A DNA stretch of 64,000 nucleotides from Aciditerrimonas ferrireducens. GTDB taxonomy: Bacteria; Actinomycetota; Acidimicrobiia; Acidimicrobiales; UBA8190. The DNA is taken from assembly GCF_023130475.1 (NCBI RefSeq), contig NZ_JAKHEX010000004.1:62001-126000 (forward strand), in the 5' to 3' direction. The position numbers were made by a program, and so were the translations under genes. Under the pieces are notes generated by a model. The model was not told where the DNA came from. It was given only the letters and a program-made list of their open reading frames with translations, and did not search any database. Below are positions 46,107 through 54,464 of this stretch, in pieces (positions within the stretch are counted from its first letter, which is position 1; each line of letters opens with the position of its first letter).

Positions 46107-46523
46107 GTGCCCCTCGACCCCCGCCGCAGCGGCCCGGGCGCGCAGGTGGAGCTCCGGGCCCGTTTCGCCGAGACCGACGCCATGGGCGTCGTCCATCACG
46201 CGTCGTACCTCCTCTACTTCGAGGTGGCCCGGGTCGAGCTGTTGCGAACCCTCGGGCACCCCTACGCCGACCTTCGGGCCGACGGCCTCGACTTCGCCGT
46301 GGTCGGGACCGAGGTGCGCTACGAGCACGCCGTCCGCTTCGACGACCTGGTCCGGGTCGAGGCCCGCCTGGGCGCCCTGCACCGGGCCCGCTTCGAGGTC
46401 TGCTACCAGGCGTTCGTCGGGGGGACCAGGGTGGCGACGGGACGGACCTGGCACGCCGCCGTCGACCGCGCCGGGCGACCCCGTCGCCTGCCTACGTGGC
46501 TGCAGGACCTCGCCTCGAGCTGA
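46107..46523 (+). CDS. YbgC/4-hydroxybenzoyl-CoA thioesterase family protein
   Basis: Encodes 138 residues. The signature RFAETDAMGVVHHASYLLYF contains the catalytic Asp and His of the 4HBT/YbgC hotdog family, followed by LDFAVVGTEVRYEHAVRFDD. It probably hydrolyses short-chain or aromatic acyl-CoA. The GTG at 46107 was chosen because CAGACT lies 6 nt upstream; an in-frame start ten codons earlier is possible. It is the third hotdog gene in a row. Confidence 0.85.
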   Translation: MPLDPRRSGPGAQVELRARFAETDAMGVVHHASYLLYFEVARVELLRTLGHPYADLRADGLDFAVVGTEVRYEHAVRFDDLVRVEARLGALHRARFEVCYQAFVGGTRVATGRTWHAAVDRAGRPRRLPTWLQDLASS

Positions 46524-46555
46524 ACGCCGCTCCGCCGGCTCGCCCCACCCCCGCT

Positions 46556-46598
46556 CGGCGTTGTGGAGTTTGTGTGTCATGTTGTGTTTCGAGGCGCC
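46556..46598. repeat. 43-bp intergenic element, copy 2
   Basis: Matches 17912-17954 at 38 of 43 bases, all differences being A/T exchanges. It begins 32 bp after the YbgC-like gene and lies about 100 bp upstream of the class II aldolase gene. Three TTGTG units are conserved at the same spacing. Function unknown. Confidence 0.7.
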
Positions 46599-46699
46599 GA
46601 GCCCTCCCCCACGGCGACCCGGTTCGACGACCGCCCACCTCCGGGACCACGGCTGCGGGCAGTAGCCTGCAGAGAAGGACGAGGGGAAGGAGGGGGACC

Positions 46700-47464
46700 A
46701 TGGCCGACCCGCCCCGGCACCGGAGGCTGCCGACCTTCGACACGGTGGAGCAGGAGCGGCTGCACCGCAAACAGCGCCTCGCCGCAGGCTTCCGGCTCTT
46801 CGCCAGGTTCGGCTACGACGAGGGAGTCGCCGGGCACATCACCGCCCGGGACCCCGGGGAACCGGACACGTTCTGGGTGAACCCCTTCGGGGTGGACTTC
46901 TCCCAGGTCCGGGTCTCGAACCTCATCCGGGTGAACGCCGAGGGCCAGGTGGTGGAAGGCGAGTACCCGGTGAACACCGCGGCGTTCGCCATCCACAGCC
47001 AGGTCCACCAGGCCCGGCCCGACGTGGTCTCGGCGGCGCACGCCCACTCGATGCACGGCAAGGCGTTCTCGGCGCTGGGCCGGCTGCTGGAGCCGATCAC
47101 CCAGGACGCCTGCGCGTTCTACGAGGACCACGGCCTCTTCGACGATTACACCGGGGTGGTGGTGGACCTGGAGGAGGGCAAGCGGATCGCGCATGCCCTC
47201 GGGGACGCGAAGGCGGTGATCCTGCGGAACCACGGCCTGCTGACGGTGGGGAGCTCGGTGGACGCCGCGGTGTGGTGGTTCGTGGCCATGGACCGGTCCT
47301 GCCAGGCCCAGCTCCTCGCGCAAGCGGCTGGCCCCCTGGTGCTGATCGATCCGGAGCAGGCCCGCAAGACCCACGGACAGGTCGGCTCGGAGGTGGCCGG
47401 GTGGTTCAGCTTCCAGCCGCTCTACGACCGGATCGTGGCCGCCGAGCCGGACCTGCTGACCTGA
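46700..47464 (+). CDS. Class II aldolase/adducin family protein
   Basis: Encodes 254 residues. Zinc ligands are visible in SAAHAHSMHGKAFSALG (H-x-H) and LRNHGLLTVG, with the early block FARFGYDEGVAGHITARDP that is typical of the aldolase II/adducin family. Related enzymes cleave sugar phosphates or decarboxylate hydroxy acids; the substrate here is unknown. AGGAGGGGG lies 3 nt before the ATG. Upstream are a TAGCCT-like -10 box near 46657 and repeat copy 2. Its end overlaps the convergent chaperone gene by 43 bp. Confidence 0.88.
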   Translation: MADPPRHRRLPTFDTVEQERLHRKQRLAAGFRLFARFGYDEGVAGHITARDPGEPDTFWVNPFGVDFSQVRVSNLIRVNAEGQVVEGEYPVNTAAFAIHSQVHQARPDVVSAAHAHSMHGKAFSALGRLLEPITQDACAFYEDHGLFDDYTGVVVDLEEGKRIAHALGDAKAVILRNHGLLTVGSSVDAAVWWFVAMDRSCQAQLLAQAAGPLVLIDPEQARKTHGQVGSEVAGWFSFQPLYDRIVAAEPDLLT

Positions 47465-48411
47465 TCCTCGGCGAGGCGGCCGAGCTCCTCGAAGACCTGG
47501 CGGGCACGGTCCGCCCGTTCGGACCAGAAACGGGCAGAGCCCTGGTCGGGAAGCCCCTGGTCGGCCCAGGCCCGGTGGGCCTCCTCCCAGCGGGAGGCTT
47601 CGGTGGCCAGCCAGGCCCAGGTGCCGACCGGCTCCTGCTCGAGGAGGGTGCGGAGAAGGAAACGGCGCTCGCCGAGCCGCAAGCCGACGCCGAGGTCCTT
47701 GGCTGCCCGGGCCAGGGAAGCCCGGGTGAGGACGAGGCCGCAGCGGACCGGGGCGACGAGGTGGTCGAGGAGGCGCTGGCCGTCGTTGGGGGCGAGCCCA
47801 GGCGGGGCGGCAGCGAGGGCCACCGGGAGGCGGTCGGGCCCAGCGGGCAGGTCGGGGGCGAGTTCGGCGAGCTCCTCGCGATACCAAGCGAGGAGGAGGC
47901 GGCAGTAGGCGTCGAACCAGGGGTCGGCGAGCTCGGCGACCTCGAGGGTCCAGGGGACGAGCCAGGGAGCGAGGTGCTCGAAGAGGAGCGCGGCCCGGGC
48001 CCGTCGCCAGGCCGCGCCCCGGTCGGGCTCCGCAGCCTGCGCTTCGCGTCGGGCCAGCTCGGCCGCCAGTTCGAGGAGGGCGCCGAGGTGGTCGGCGTCG
48101 GGACCCGGGGTGCCGCCGAGGGCCCGCCAGAACCCGGCGACGCGGTCGGCGGCCTCGCCGCCCCGCATGCCCTCGGGCCCGAGGTGGACCGAGGCGTAGG
48201 GGTGGCAGGCCAAGACGGTCACCTCGGTGTGGGCGGCCGGGTCGGGCTCGCCGGGGAGCCCGAGGGCTTCGGCGACGCGGCCGTGGCCCGGTCCGGGGGT
48301 GGCGAGCAGCTGGGCGAGGGCTTCGGCCACCTCGGCCCGGGCCGCTACGGCGTCGGCGCCCGCGGCGTCGGCCGCCCGGGCGGGCAGGGCGGAGGGCCCG
48401 GTGGCGTTCAC
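47422..48411 (-). CDS. TorD/DmsD-family molybdoenzyme chaperone
   Basis: Encodes 329 residues, longer than the usual 200-240. It is an Ala/Leu/Glu-rich all-helical protein with ARAEVAEALAQLLATPGPGH near the start, HLGALLELAAELARREAQA, HLAPWLVPWTLEVAELADP and FDAYCRLLLAWYREEL, the pattern of TorD/NarJ chaperones that guide molybdenum cofactor insertion. The GTG overlaps the molybdoenzyme stop as GTGA, supporting a dedicated partnership. The N-terminal 20 residues are Ala-rich. Confidence 0.8.
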   Translation of the reverse strand: MNATGPSALPARAADAAGADAVAARAEVAEALAQLLATPGPGHGRVAEALGLPGEPDPAAHTEVTVLACHPYASVHLGPEGMRGGEAADRVAGFWRALGGTPGPDADHLGALLELAAELARREAQAAEPDRGAAWRRARAALLFEHLAPWLVPWTLEVAELADPWFDAYCRLLLAWYREELAELAPDLPAGPDRLPVALAAAPPGLAPNDGQRLLDHLVAPVRCGLVLTRASLARAAKDLGVGLRLGERRFLLRTLLEQEPVGTWAWLATEASRWEEAHRAWADQGLPDQGSARFWSERADRARQVFEELGRLAEDQVSRSGSAATIRS

Positions 48412-51380
48412 GAGCCGTCCCGGCTGGCGCCGCTGGCCGCCCGTTCGGGGAGGCGCTGGGCCTCGGGGGTGGGCTTCAAGGGTCGCATGAGCCAGGAGGG
48501 CCGGCGGGTGCCGTCGGGCGAGACGGTGTGGGCCGGCCGGGTCATGGCGAGCCAGCGCTGGTAGACGTCGCGGGCGCGCTGGGTGTCGACGGCGATGTCC
48601 CCGAAGCGGTCGCCGGGCTCGGCCGGGCGGACCCGGACGGCCTGGTGCCAGCAGTGCATGCCGGAGATGGGGTCGGGGTGGACGGGGAAGGTCAGGTTCT
48701 GGTGGACGCCGACGTCGGTCCACCAGATGCGGCGGGTGTCGGGGTCCGAGGAGTCGTAGGGTCCGACGCCGGCCACCCGGCTCATGCGCCAGCTGCCCTG
48801 CTCCTTGCGGAGGGTGACGGTGGCCATGGCCTGGTGCTGGCCGGTCTGGTGCCCCTGGAGCTTCCAGCGGCCCATGTGGTGGCTGCAGGCCACGACCCCG
48901 GGGCGGATGCCCTCGGTGATCCAGGCCTTGGCGACGAAGTAGCCGATCTCGGTCTCGACCCGGACGAGGTCGCCGGTGCGGCGGACGCCGAGGCGGCGGG
49001 CGTCGCTCGGGTGGATCCAGACCGGGTTGGCGTGGGCCAGCTCGTCGAGCCACTTGGAGTTCGCCGAGCGGGTGTGGATCTGGGTGGGCAGGCGGAAGGT
49101 GGAGAGGAGCACCATCTGCCCGGGTTCGAGGTGGTCGGGGTGGACGTGGCTCTTGATGTAGCCGGGGAGGGCGTGCTCGGGCCAGCCCCAGGAGGCGAGG
49201 GTGGAGGACCAGAACTCGAGCTTGCCCGAGGGCGTGGGGAAGCCGCGGAGGACCTGGCCGTCCACGAGGACGCCGACGGGCCGGCGCCCCTGGTCGTCGG
49301 GGGGCGGGGCGCCCATGGGCACGATGTTGGGCGAGTCGGGGCGGGGTGCGGCGGTGTAGACCCGGCCGGTGTCGGTCACCGCCACGTCGACGAGTTCCTC
49401 CTCGGGGACGGGCCGCTCGAAGACCGGGCCCTGGTCGCGGGTGATCTCGAAGGCCCCGTAGCGGCGCATGTACTCGAGGGGGGTGAGGCCCTCGGCGGCG
49501 GCGCGCTCGGGCAGGCCGGGGACGGAGTGCTCGAACATCCAGGCGTAGTACTCGTCGACCGTGAGCTTCTCGCCCGGCCGCTCGCGGGACTCGTAGTACG
49601 GGCGGATGCCGAGCGAACCGTCGGGGTCGATGCGCCAGGAGAGCTCGATCCAGAACTCGTTCTCCTCCCAGACCTCCCCGGGGTTGACCTGACGGGTGTC
49701 GGTGACGCGCTCCCCGAGTCGCTCCCGGGCCGCCCGGAGGACCGGCTGGCGGAAGCCGATCCACTGGCCGTCGTACTGCTCGTAGGAGTGGGTGTCGTGG
49801 CGCTCGGGGCTGTGGCCCATGGGGAGGACCCAGTCGGCGAAGAAGGCGGACTCGTTCCAGGTCGGGGTGAGGGCCACGTGGCAGCCGACGAGCTGCTCGT
49901 CGGTGAGGACCTCCATCCAGGAGAGGCCGTCGGGGTTGGTCCAGACCGGGTTGTAGACCCGGGTGAAGTAGGTGTCGAGCCGGCCCCGGCCGTCCTTGAG
50001 GAAGTGGGGCAGGAGGAAGGAGAGCTCGTTCTGGGCGAGGGGGTACTCGAGCGGCCAGCTGAGCTCCTGCCAGACCCCGGGGTGGGGCGGGACGTGGATG
50101 GGCCGGGGCACGAACTTGTTGTAGGCGTTGGGGAAGGTGCCCCCCGGCTTGGCCACCGCCCCGAGGAGGGCAGCGATCATGAAGAGGGTCCGGCTGACCT
50201 GCCAGCCCCCGAGGTTGGCGGCGGCGGCAGAGCGCCAGGAGTGGCAGGCGAAGGCGCTGCCGGCGTCGGCCACCACCTCGGCCACTTCGGCGAGGACCGC
50301 TTCGTCGATGCCGGACTCCTTGGCGGCGAAGGCGAAGGTGTACTGGTCGTAGAGCTCGGCGAGGATCCGCTCGAAGGTTTCGAAGGTGGGCTCGACCTCG
50401 GGGTGGCAGGCCCGGAGGTACTCCTCCCAGTTCCACCAGCGCCGGACGAACTCCCGGTCGTAGCGCTTGGTGACGATGAGGTGGCGGCAGATGGCGAGGT
50501 TGATGGCGGCCTCGGAGCCGGGATAGGGCGAGAGCCAGTAGTCGGCGTGGGTGGCGGTGTTCGAGAGGCGGGTGTCGAGAACGATGACCTTGGCGCCCCG
50601 GGCCCGGGCCTCGGTGATGCGCTGGGCGTGGGGGTTGAAGTAGTGGCCGGTCTCGAGGTGGGAGGAGATGAGGTAGATGACCTTGGCCCGGGCGTGGTCG
50701 GGGCTGGGACGGTCGATGCCGCACCAGAACTGGAACCCGGTGCGCCCGCCGCTGGAGCAGACGTTGGTGTGGGAGTTGTGGCCGTCCACGCCCCAGGAGG
50801 CGAGCACCCGCTCGGTGAAGCCGTCCTCCCCCGGCCGGCCGAGGTGGACCATGATCTCGTTGTGCCGTCCCTCGACGAGGGCGGCTCGGATGCGAGCGGC
50901 CAGGGCGTCGAGGGCCTCGTCCCAGGAGACCCGCTGCCACTTGCCCTCGCCCCGGGCGCCGACCCGCTTGAGGGGGTAGAGGATCCGGTCGGGGTCGGTG
51001 ACCTGGTTGATGGTGGCCGGGCCCTTGGCGCAGTTCCGGCCCCGGGAACCGGGGTGCTCGGGGTTGCCTTCGAGCTTGCGGATCTGGAGGGTCTCGCGGT
51101 CGACGTAGGCGAGCAGACCACAGGCGGACTCGCAGTTGAAGCAGGTGGTGGGGACGAGCATGGCGTGGCGCTCGACCCGCTTGGGCCAGCTGCGGCTGTC
51201 GAGCTCGACCCAGTCGTCCCAGCGCTCCTTGGGGGGGAAGGAGGCCAGGTGGATCCGGGAGGGCCCCTGGTAGAAGGTCTCCCCCCGGGCCTCCACCTCG
51301 GCCCTGGCGGCCTGGACCCGGCGGCCCAGGTCGGTGAGCGTCCGGCCGTTGGTGTGCGGGATGGCGGTCGGGTCGTCCAT
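48408..51380 (-). CDS. Molybdopterin oxidoreductase (DMSO reductase superfamily), catalytic subunit
   Basis: Encodes 990 residues. The 4Fe-4S site is Cys80-x2-Cys83-x3-Cys87-x29-Cys117 (PTTCFNCESACG, GRNCAKG). NVCSSGGRTGFQFW likely supplies the molybdenum ligand Cys, followed by the cofactor-binding domains with TPSGKLEFWS and a C-terminal AKAWITEGIRPGVVACSHHMG. No twin-arginine signal is visible, so the subunit is probably cytoplasmic, as in SoeA-type sulfite dehydrogenases, whereas Psr/Phs-type enzymes are exported. The electron-transfer and membrane subunits are fused in the next gene upstream and a chaperone gene follows. The substrate is unproven; a sulfur compound is suggested by the neighbourhood. 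Confidence 0.9.
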   Translation of the reverse strand: MDDPTAIPHTNGRTLTDLGRRVQAARAEVEARGETFYQGPSRIHLASFPPKERWDDWVELDSRSWPKRVERHAMLVPTTCFNCESACGLLAYVDRETLQIRKLEGNPEHPGSRGRNCAKGPATINQVTDPDRILYPLKRVGARGEGKWQRVSWDEALDALAARIRAALVEGRHNEIMVHLGRPGEDGFTERVLASWGVDGHNSHTNVCSSGGRTGFQFWCGIDRPSPDHARAKVIYLISSHLETGHYFNPHAQRITEARARGAKVIVLDTRLSNTATHADYWLSPYPGSEAAINLAICRHLIVTKRYDREFVRRWWNWEEYLRACHPEVEPTFETFERILAELYDQYTFAFAAKESGIDEAVLAEVAEVVADAGSAFACHSWRSAAAANLGGWQVSRTLFMIAALLGAVAKPGGTFPNAYNKFVPRPIHVPPHPGVWQELSWPLEYPLAQNELSFLLPHFLKDGRGRLDTYFTRVYNPVWTNPDGLSWMEVLTDEQLVGCHVALTPTWNESAFFADWVLPMGHSPERHDTHSYEQYDGQWIGFRQPVLRAARERLGERVTDTRQVNPGEVWEENEFWIELSWRIDPDGSLGIRPYYESRERPGEKLTVDEYYAWMFEHSVPGLPERAAAEGLTPLEYMRRYGAFEITRDQGPVFERPVPEEELVDVAVTDTGRVYTAAPRPDSPNIVPMGAPPPDDQGRRPVGVLVDGQVLRGFPTPSGKLEFWSSTLASWGWPEHALPGYIKSHVHPDHLEPGQMVLLSTFRLPTQIHTRSANSKWLDELAHANPVWIHPSDARRLGVRRTGDLVRVETEIGYFVAKAWITEGIRPGVVACSHHMGRWKLQGHQTGQHQAMATVTLRKEQGSWRMSRVAGVGPYDSSDPDTRRIWWTDVGVHQNLTFPVHPDPISGMHCWHQAVRVRPAEPGDRFGDIAVDTQRARDVYQRWLAMTRPAHTVSPDGTRRPSWLMRPLKPTPEAQRLPERAASGASRDGS

Positions 51381-51419
51381 GTCGTCTCTCCTCCTCGAGT
51401 CCGCTGGTCGGCGAGCCGC

Positions 51420-52994
51420 TCAGGCCAGGGGAACGGCCTGACCGGCCTGGACGTAGGCGTGCTCGTGGCAGATCAGGCCTACGAGGGCCAGGGGGATGGC
51501 GGCCACCCCGATCCAGGGGGCGGCGACGGCGGCCGCGACGAGGACGACCCCGGCCCAGAAGGCGGGGGCGAAGCGACCCCGGGTCATCTCCCGGGCGGCC
51601 AGGTGGGCGTGGGCGGTGGGGTGGGTCAAGGTGGCCTCGCCGGCCACGAAGAGCAGGTGGGCAGCGGCGGCGGCACCGACGGCCGCCGCGAGGGCCGGGA
51701 CCGCCCCGTGGGGCCCGATGCCGTGGGCGACAGCCAGGAGGACCGCGCCGCCGACGAGGACGGCCTGGACCGCCAGGTGGGGCGGCAGGAGGGGGCTCTG
51801 CCAGAGATCCCGGGCCTTGGCCTGGGCGAAGAGCCAGGCGGTGTAGCAGGCGACGGCGAGGCCACCGGCCACGGCGAAGGCGGCTGAGATCTCCTGGGCG
51901 GTTCGGGCGTCGGCGATGCCGGCGCCGAGCATGGCGGTGGCCGCGGCCCCGTAGAACGAGATGGCCACCGACCCCCGGACCAGCCAGCTCCGCCACTGGT
52001 GCTTCGTGAAGATCATGTAGAAGCGCAGCGGATGCTTGAGGTCCCAGATCAGCAGGACCCCGGTGATGGCCAGGAAGACGAGGGCGGCCGAGGGGGCGGC
52101 GAAACGGACCAGGGCGTCGTGCCAGTGGAGCCGACCGGCCACGACGGCCAGCACGGCGGCCAGGACGGCCCCAGCCGAGATGCCCTTGGTCCAGGTGTAG
52201 AGGCTGACCCGCCACCCCCAGGGGGCGTGGTGGGGCACGTCGTAGGAGAGGAGGGCCGCCGCCGAGGAGTTGGCGTGGGCCGGGTGTCCGGAGACGACCT
52301 CCTGGGAGAACAGCCCGCCTTCCCCGGGGTGCCCTTGGGTGGCCCAGGCGAAGAGGCCGCCCTCGGGCCGATCAGCAGCCAAGGGGTCGAGGGTGCTCTG
52401 GTGGGCCCCCTTGTAGAACAGACCCGGCCTCGTCTCCTTCTCGGGCCGGCGGACGGCCACCGGCTCGCGCTGGACGATCCGGGCGACCTTGGAGCTGGGG
52501 TCGTTGAGGTCCCCGACCAAGATGGCCTCGGTGGGGCAGACGACCACGCAGGCCGGCTCCAGTCCGATGTCCAGCCGATGGGCGCAGAAGTTGCACTTCT
52601 CGGCCGAGTGGTCTTCCGGGTTGATGAAGATGGCGTCGTAGGGGCAGGCCGCGATGCAGGCCTTGCAGCCGATGCAGATCGACTTGTCGAAGTCGACGAT
52701 GCCGTCGGGCCGCTGGTGCATGGCCCCGGTGGGACAGGCGGCCACGCAGGGCGGGTCCTCGCACTGGTTGCAGCGCGTGACCTGGAAGGCCCGGCGGACC
52801 TGGGGGAAGTGGCCGACGTCGACCGACTTCACGTAGGTCCGGGTGACCCCCAGGGGAACGTCGTTCTCGCTCTTGCAGGCCGTGGTGCAGGCGTGGCAGC
52901 CGATGCAGCGGGTCTGGTCGAGGACCTTGACCCACCGGGGCCGGCCGGCACGCTCGAGGTCGGGCGCAGCGGGCGGTTCGGCGAGGGTCGTCAT
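51420..52994 (-). CDS. Fused 4Fe-4S ferredoxin and NrfD-type membrane subunit
   Basis: Encodes 524 residues. The first 190 contain four Cys clusters (CIGCHACTTAC, CNQCEDPPCVAAC, CIGCKACIAAC and CNFCAH with PACVVVC), enough for four 4Fe-4S centres as in DmsB/PsrB. Residues about 265-520 form eight or so membrane helices of the NrfD/PsrC type with PLRFYMIFTKHQWRSWL. The two subunits are normally separate genes; here they are one chain. Start ATG 52994 lies 7 nt after TAGCCT. The protein would pass electrons between the cytoplasmic molybdoenzyme and the quinone pool. Confidence 0.92.
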   Translation of the reverse strand: MTTLAEPPAAPDLERAGRPRWVKVLDQTRCIGCHACTTACKSENDVPLGVTRTYVKSVDVGHFPQVRRAFQVTRCNQCEDPPCVAACPTGAMHQRPDGIVDFDKSICIGCKACIAACPYDAIFINPEDHSAEKCNFCAHRLDIGLEPACVVVCPTEAILVGDLNDPSSKVARIVQREPVAVRRPEKETRPGLFYKGAHQSTLDPLAADRPEGGLFAWATQGHPGEGGLFSQEVVSGHPAHANSSAAALLSYDVPHHAPWGWRVSLYTWTKGISAGAVLAAVLAVVAGRLHWHDALVRFAAPSAALVFLAITGVLLIWDLKHPLRFYMIFTKHQWRSWLVRGSVAISFYGAAATAMLGAGIADARTAQEISAAFAVAGGLAVACYTAWLFAQAKARDLWQSPLLPPHLAVQAVLVGGAVLLAVAHGIGPHGAVPALAAAVGAAAAAHLLFVAGEATLTHPTAHAHLAAREMTRGRFAPAFWAGVVLVAAAVAAPWIGVAAIPLALVGLICHEHAYVQAGQAVPLA

Positions 52995-53001
52995 CACTGG
53001 G

Positions 53002-53007
53002 AGGCTA
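53002..53007 (-). promoter_or_regulatory. -10 box of a probable leaderless transcript for the molybdoenzyme operon
   Basis: TAGCCT on the minus strand is followed by 7 nt and the ATG at 52994, in the 33-bp gap after whiB. Confidence 0.5.
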
Positions 53008-53027
53008 CGGCCCCCCTGTCGGCCTGA

Positions 53028-53486
53028 CTAGGAGGCAACTCCTTGGCATCCCCTCAGCAGACCTTTGGGGTTGGCGGCCGGGTCCGCCGTCGGGAGCCCG
53101 GTGAGGGGTGCACTGCCCTGATGGCGACCGCGGCGCCGCTTGGCTCGGAGGGCCCGGAGCTCGGTCTCGTCGAGGCCGCCCCAGACGCCGTACTCCTGGC
53201 CGGTGATCAGGGCGAAGAGCCGACAGGGCTCGGCCACGGGGCAGGTGGCGCAGATGGCCTTGGCGTGGGCCGCCTGCCGCTGGCCGAGGGCGCCTTGGCC
53301 GACGGGGAAGAAGACGGCGGGCCCGGCACCGGCACAGGCGGCCTGGTCCCGCCAGGCGCCCTCCAGCACTTCTTCCAGGGACCAGCCTCGGGCTTCGGCG
53401 ATGACCGGACGGGGCCGGGCGGCGGGAACGCCTCGACGGGCCGCACCCCCGACCTGGACACTGCGCCCAGCCGATGTCGTTCCCAT
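53028..53486 (-). CDS. WhiB-family iron-sulfur transcription factor
   Basis: Encodes 152 residues. The four cluster cysteines are in DQAACAG, AICATCPV and EPCRLFAL, i.e. the C...C-x2-C-x5-C pattern, followed by GVWGGLDETELRALRAKRR, the G-V/I-W-G-G turn and basic tail. WhiB proteins sense O2, NO or redox state through the cluster and bind the housekeeping sigma factor. The ATG has CATCCT 7 nt upstream; a GTG two codons earlier is possible. It lies directly upstream of the molybdoenzyme operon on the same strand, so regulation of that operon is plausible. Confidence 0.9.
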   Translation of the reverse strand: MGTTSAGRSVQVGGAARRGVPAARPRPVIAEARGWSLEEVLEGAWRDQAACAGAGPAVFFPVGQGALGQRQAAHAKAICATCPVAEPCRLFALITGQEYGVWGGLDETELRALRAKRRRGRHQGSAPLTGLPTADPAANPKGLLRGCQGVAS

Positions 53487-53519
53487 GGTCACAAGGATGC
53501 GCCGCGTTCGACGAGGTGA

Positions 53520-54452
53520 CTACCCGTGGATTGCTTGCACCCTCCCCGAGTCGTCCTTGGGAGCGGCCAGGGCGAGGAGCCGCCGGGCCAGGGGCGCGAG
53601 GCCGGTGGACCGGAGCCAGACGGCCCGGATCCGGCGGGTGAGGTCGACGGCCGGGTCCACCGGGACCTCGACGAGGTCGCTGGCGGCCAGCTCGTCGGCG
53701 ACCGCCAGGGCGCTCAGGACCCCCGGACCCTCCCCCCGGCGGGTGGCGGCCACCACCGCCGAGGACGAGCCGAGCTCCATGCGGGGCCGGACGCCACCGT
53801 AGGGGCGGAGGGCCTCGTCGAGGACTTCCCGGGTGCCAGAACCCGGCTCCCGGACCACCAGGGGGGCCTCGGCCAGCTCGGGGCCGCTGACCGGGACCCG
53901 CCGACGCGCCCAGGGGTGGGTGGGGGCCACGACGACCACCAGCCGGTCGCTGGCCACGGGCCGGCTGGCCAGTTGGGGCAGGTGGCGGTCGGTGCCCTCG
54001 ACGAACCCGAGGTCAACGTGGCCGGCCACCACCTCGGTCAGGACCCGGCTGGAGTTCAGGACGTCCAGGGACAGCATGCTCTCGGGACTGCCTTGGCGGA
54101 GGGCCTGGGCCCACAGGGGCAGGAGGTGCTCGGCCACGGTGAAGGAGGCGGCGACCCGCAGGTGCCTGGTGGCCTCGGCCCGGAGACGGTCGGCCAGGGC
54201 GCCGAGCCGTTCGGCGCTGGCCAGGAGCTCCCGGGCCGCAGCCACCACCTGCTGACCCTCGGGGGTCAGGCGGGTCCCGGAGGGGTCCCGGACGAGGAGC
54301 CGGACGCCGAGGCGCTGCTCGAGGGTGGTCATGCGCATGCTGACCGCCGGCTGGGTGAGCTGGTAGCGACGGGCGGCTCGCCCGAGGCTGCCCAGGTCGG
54401 CCACCGCCACGAGCAGCTCCAGCGCCCCGAGGTCGGAGACCCCCTGGTGCAC
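53520..54452 (-). CDS. LysR-family transcriptional regulator
   Basis: Encodes 310 residues. The N-terminal winged helix ELLVAVADLGSLGRAARRYQ with LTQPAVSMRMTTLEQRLG is standard, followed by the periplasmic-binding-like effector domain (LRVAASFTVAEHLLP, VDLGFVEG, PLVVREPGSGTREVL). The GTG start lies 6 nt after TAGGCT, which suggests a leaderless mRNA. It is transcribed towards whiB and may act on neighbouring redox genes; CysB/Cbl-like sulfur regulators belong to this family, but the effector is unknown. Confidence 0.92.
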   Translation of the reverse strand: MHQGVSDLGALELLVAVADLGSLGRAARRYQLTQPAVSMRMTTLEQRLGVRLLVRDPSGTRLTPEGQQVVAAARELLASAERLGALADRLRAEATRHLRVAASFTVAEHLLPLWAQALRQGSPESMLSLDVLNSSRVLTEVVAGHVDLGFVEGTDRHLPQLASRPVASDRLVVVVAPTHPWARRRVPVSGPELAEAPLVVREPGSGTREVLDEALRPYGGVRPRMELGSSSAVVAATRRGEGPGVLSALAVADELAASDLVEVPVDPAVDLTRRIRAVWLRSTGLAPLARRLLALAAPKDDSGRVQAIHG

Positions 54453-54458
54453 GGCCCG

Positions 54459-54464
54459 AGCCTA
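54459..54464 (-). promoter_or_regulatory. -10 box of a probable leaderless LysR transcript
   Basis: TAGGCT on the minus strand is followed by 6 nt and the GTG at 54452. It overlaps the end of the gntR gene. Confidence 0.5.

Noticed and set aside
52120-52215. Very long minus-strand open frames, such as 47422-52215, that extend far upstream of the chaperone gene
   Set aside because: Above 48411 the frame lies over the molybdoenzyme gene and reads as Arg/Pro/Gly-rich sequence with no motifs. It is a side effect of high GC; only the part after the GTGA overlap is coding.
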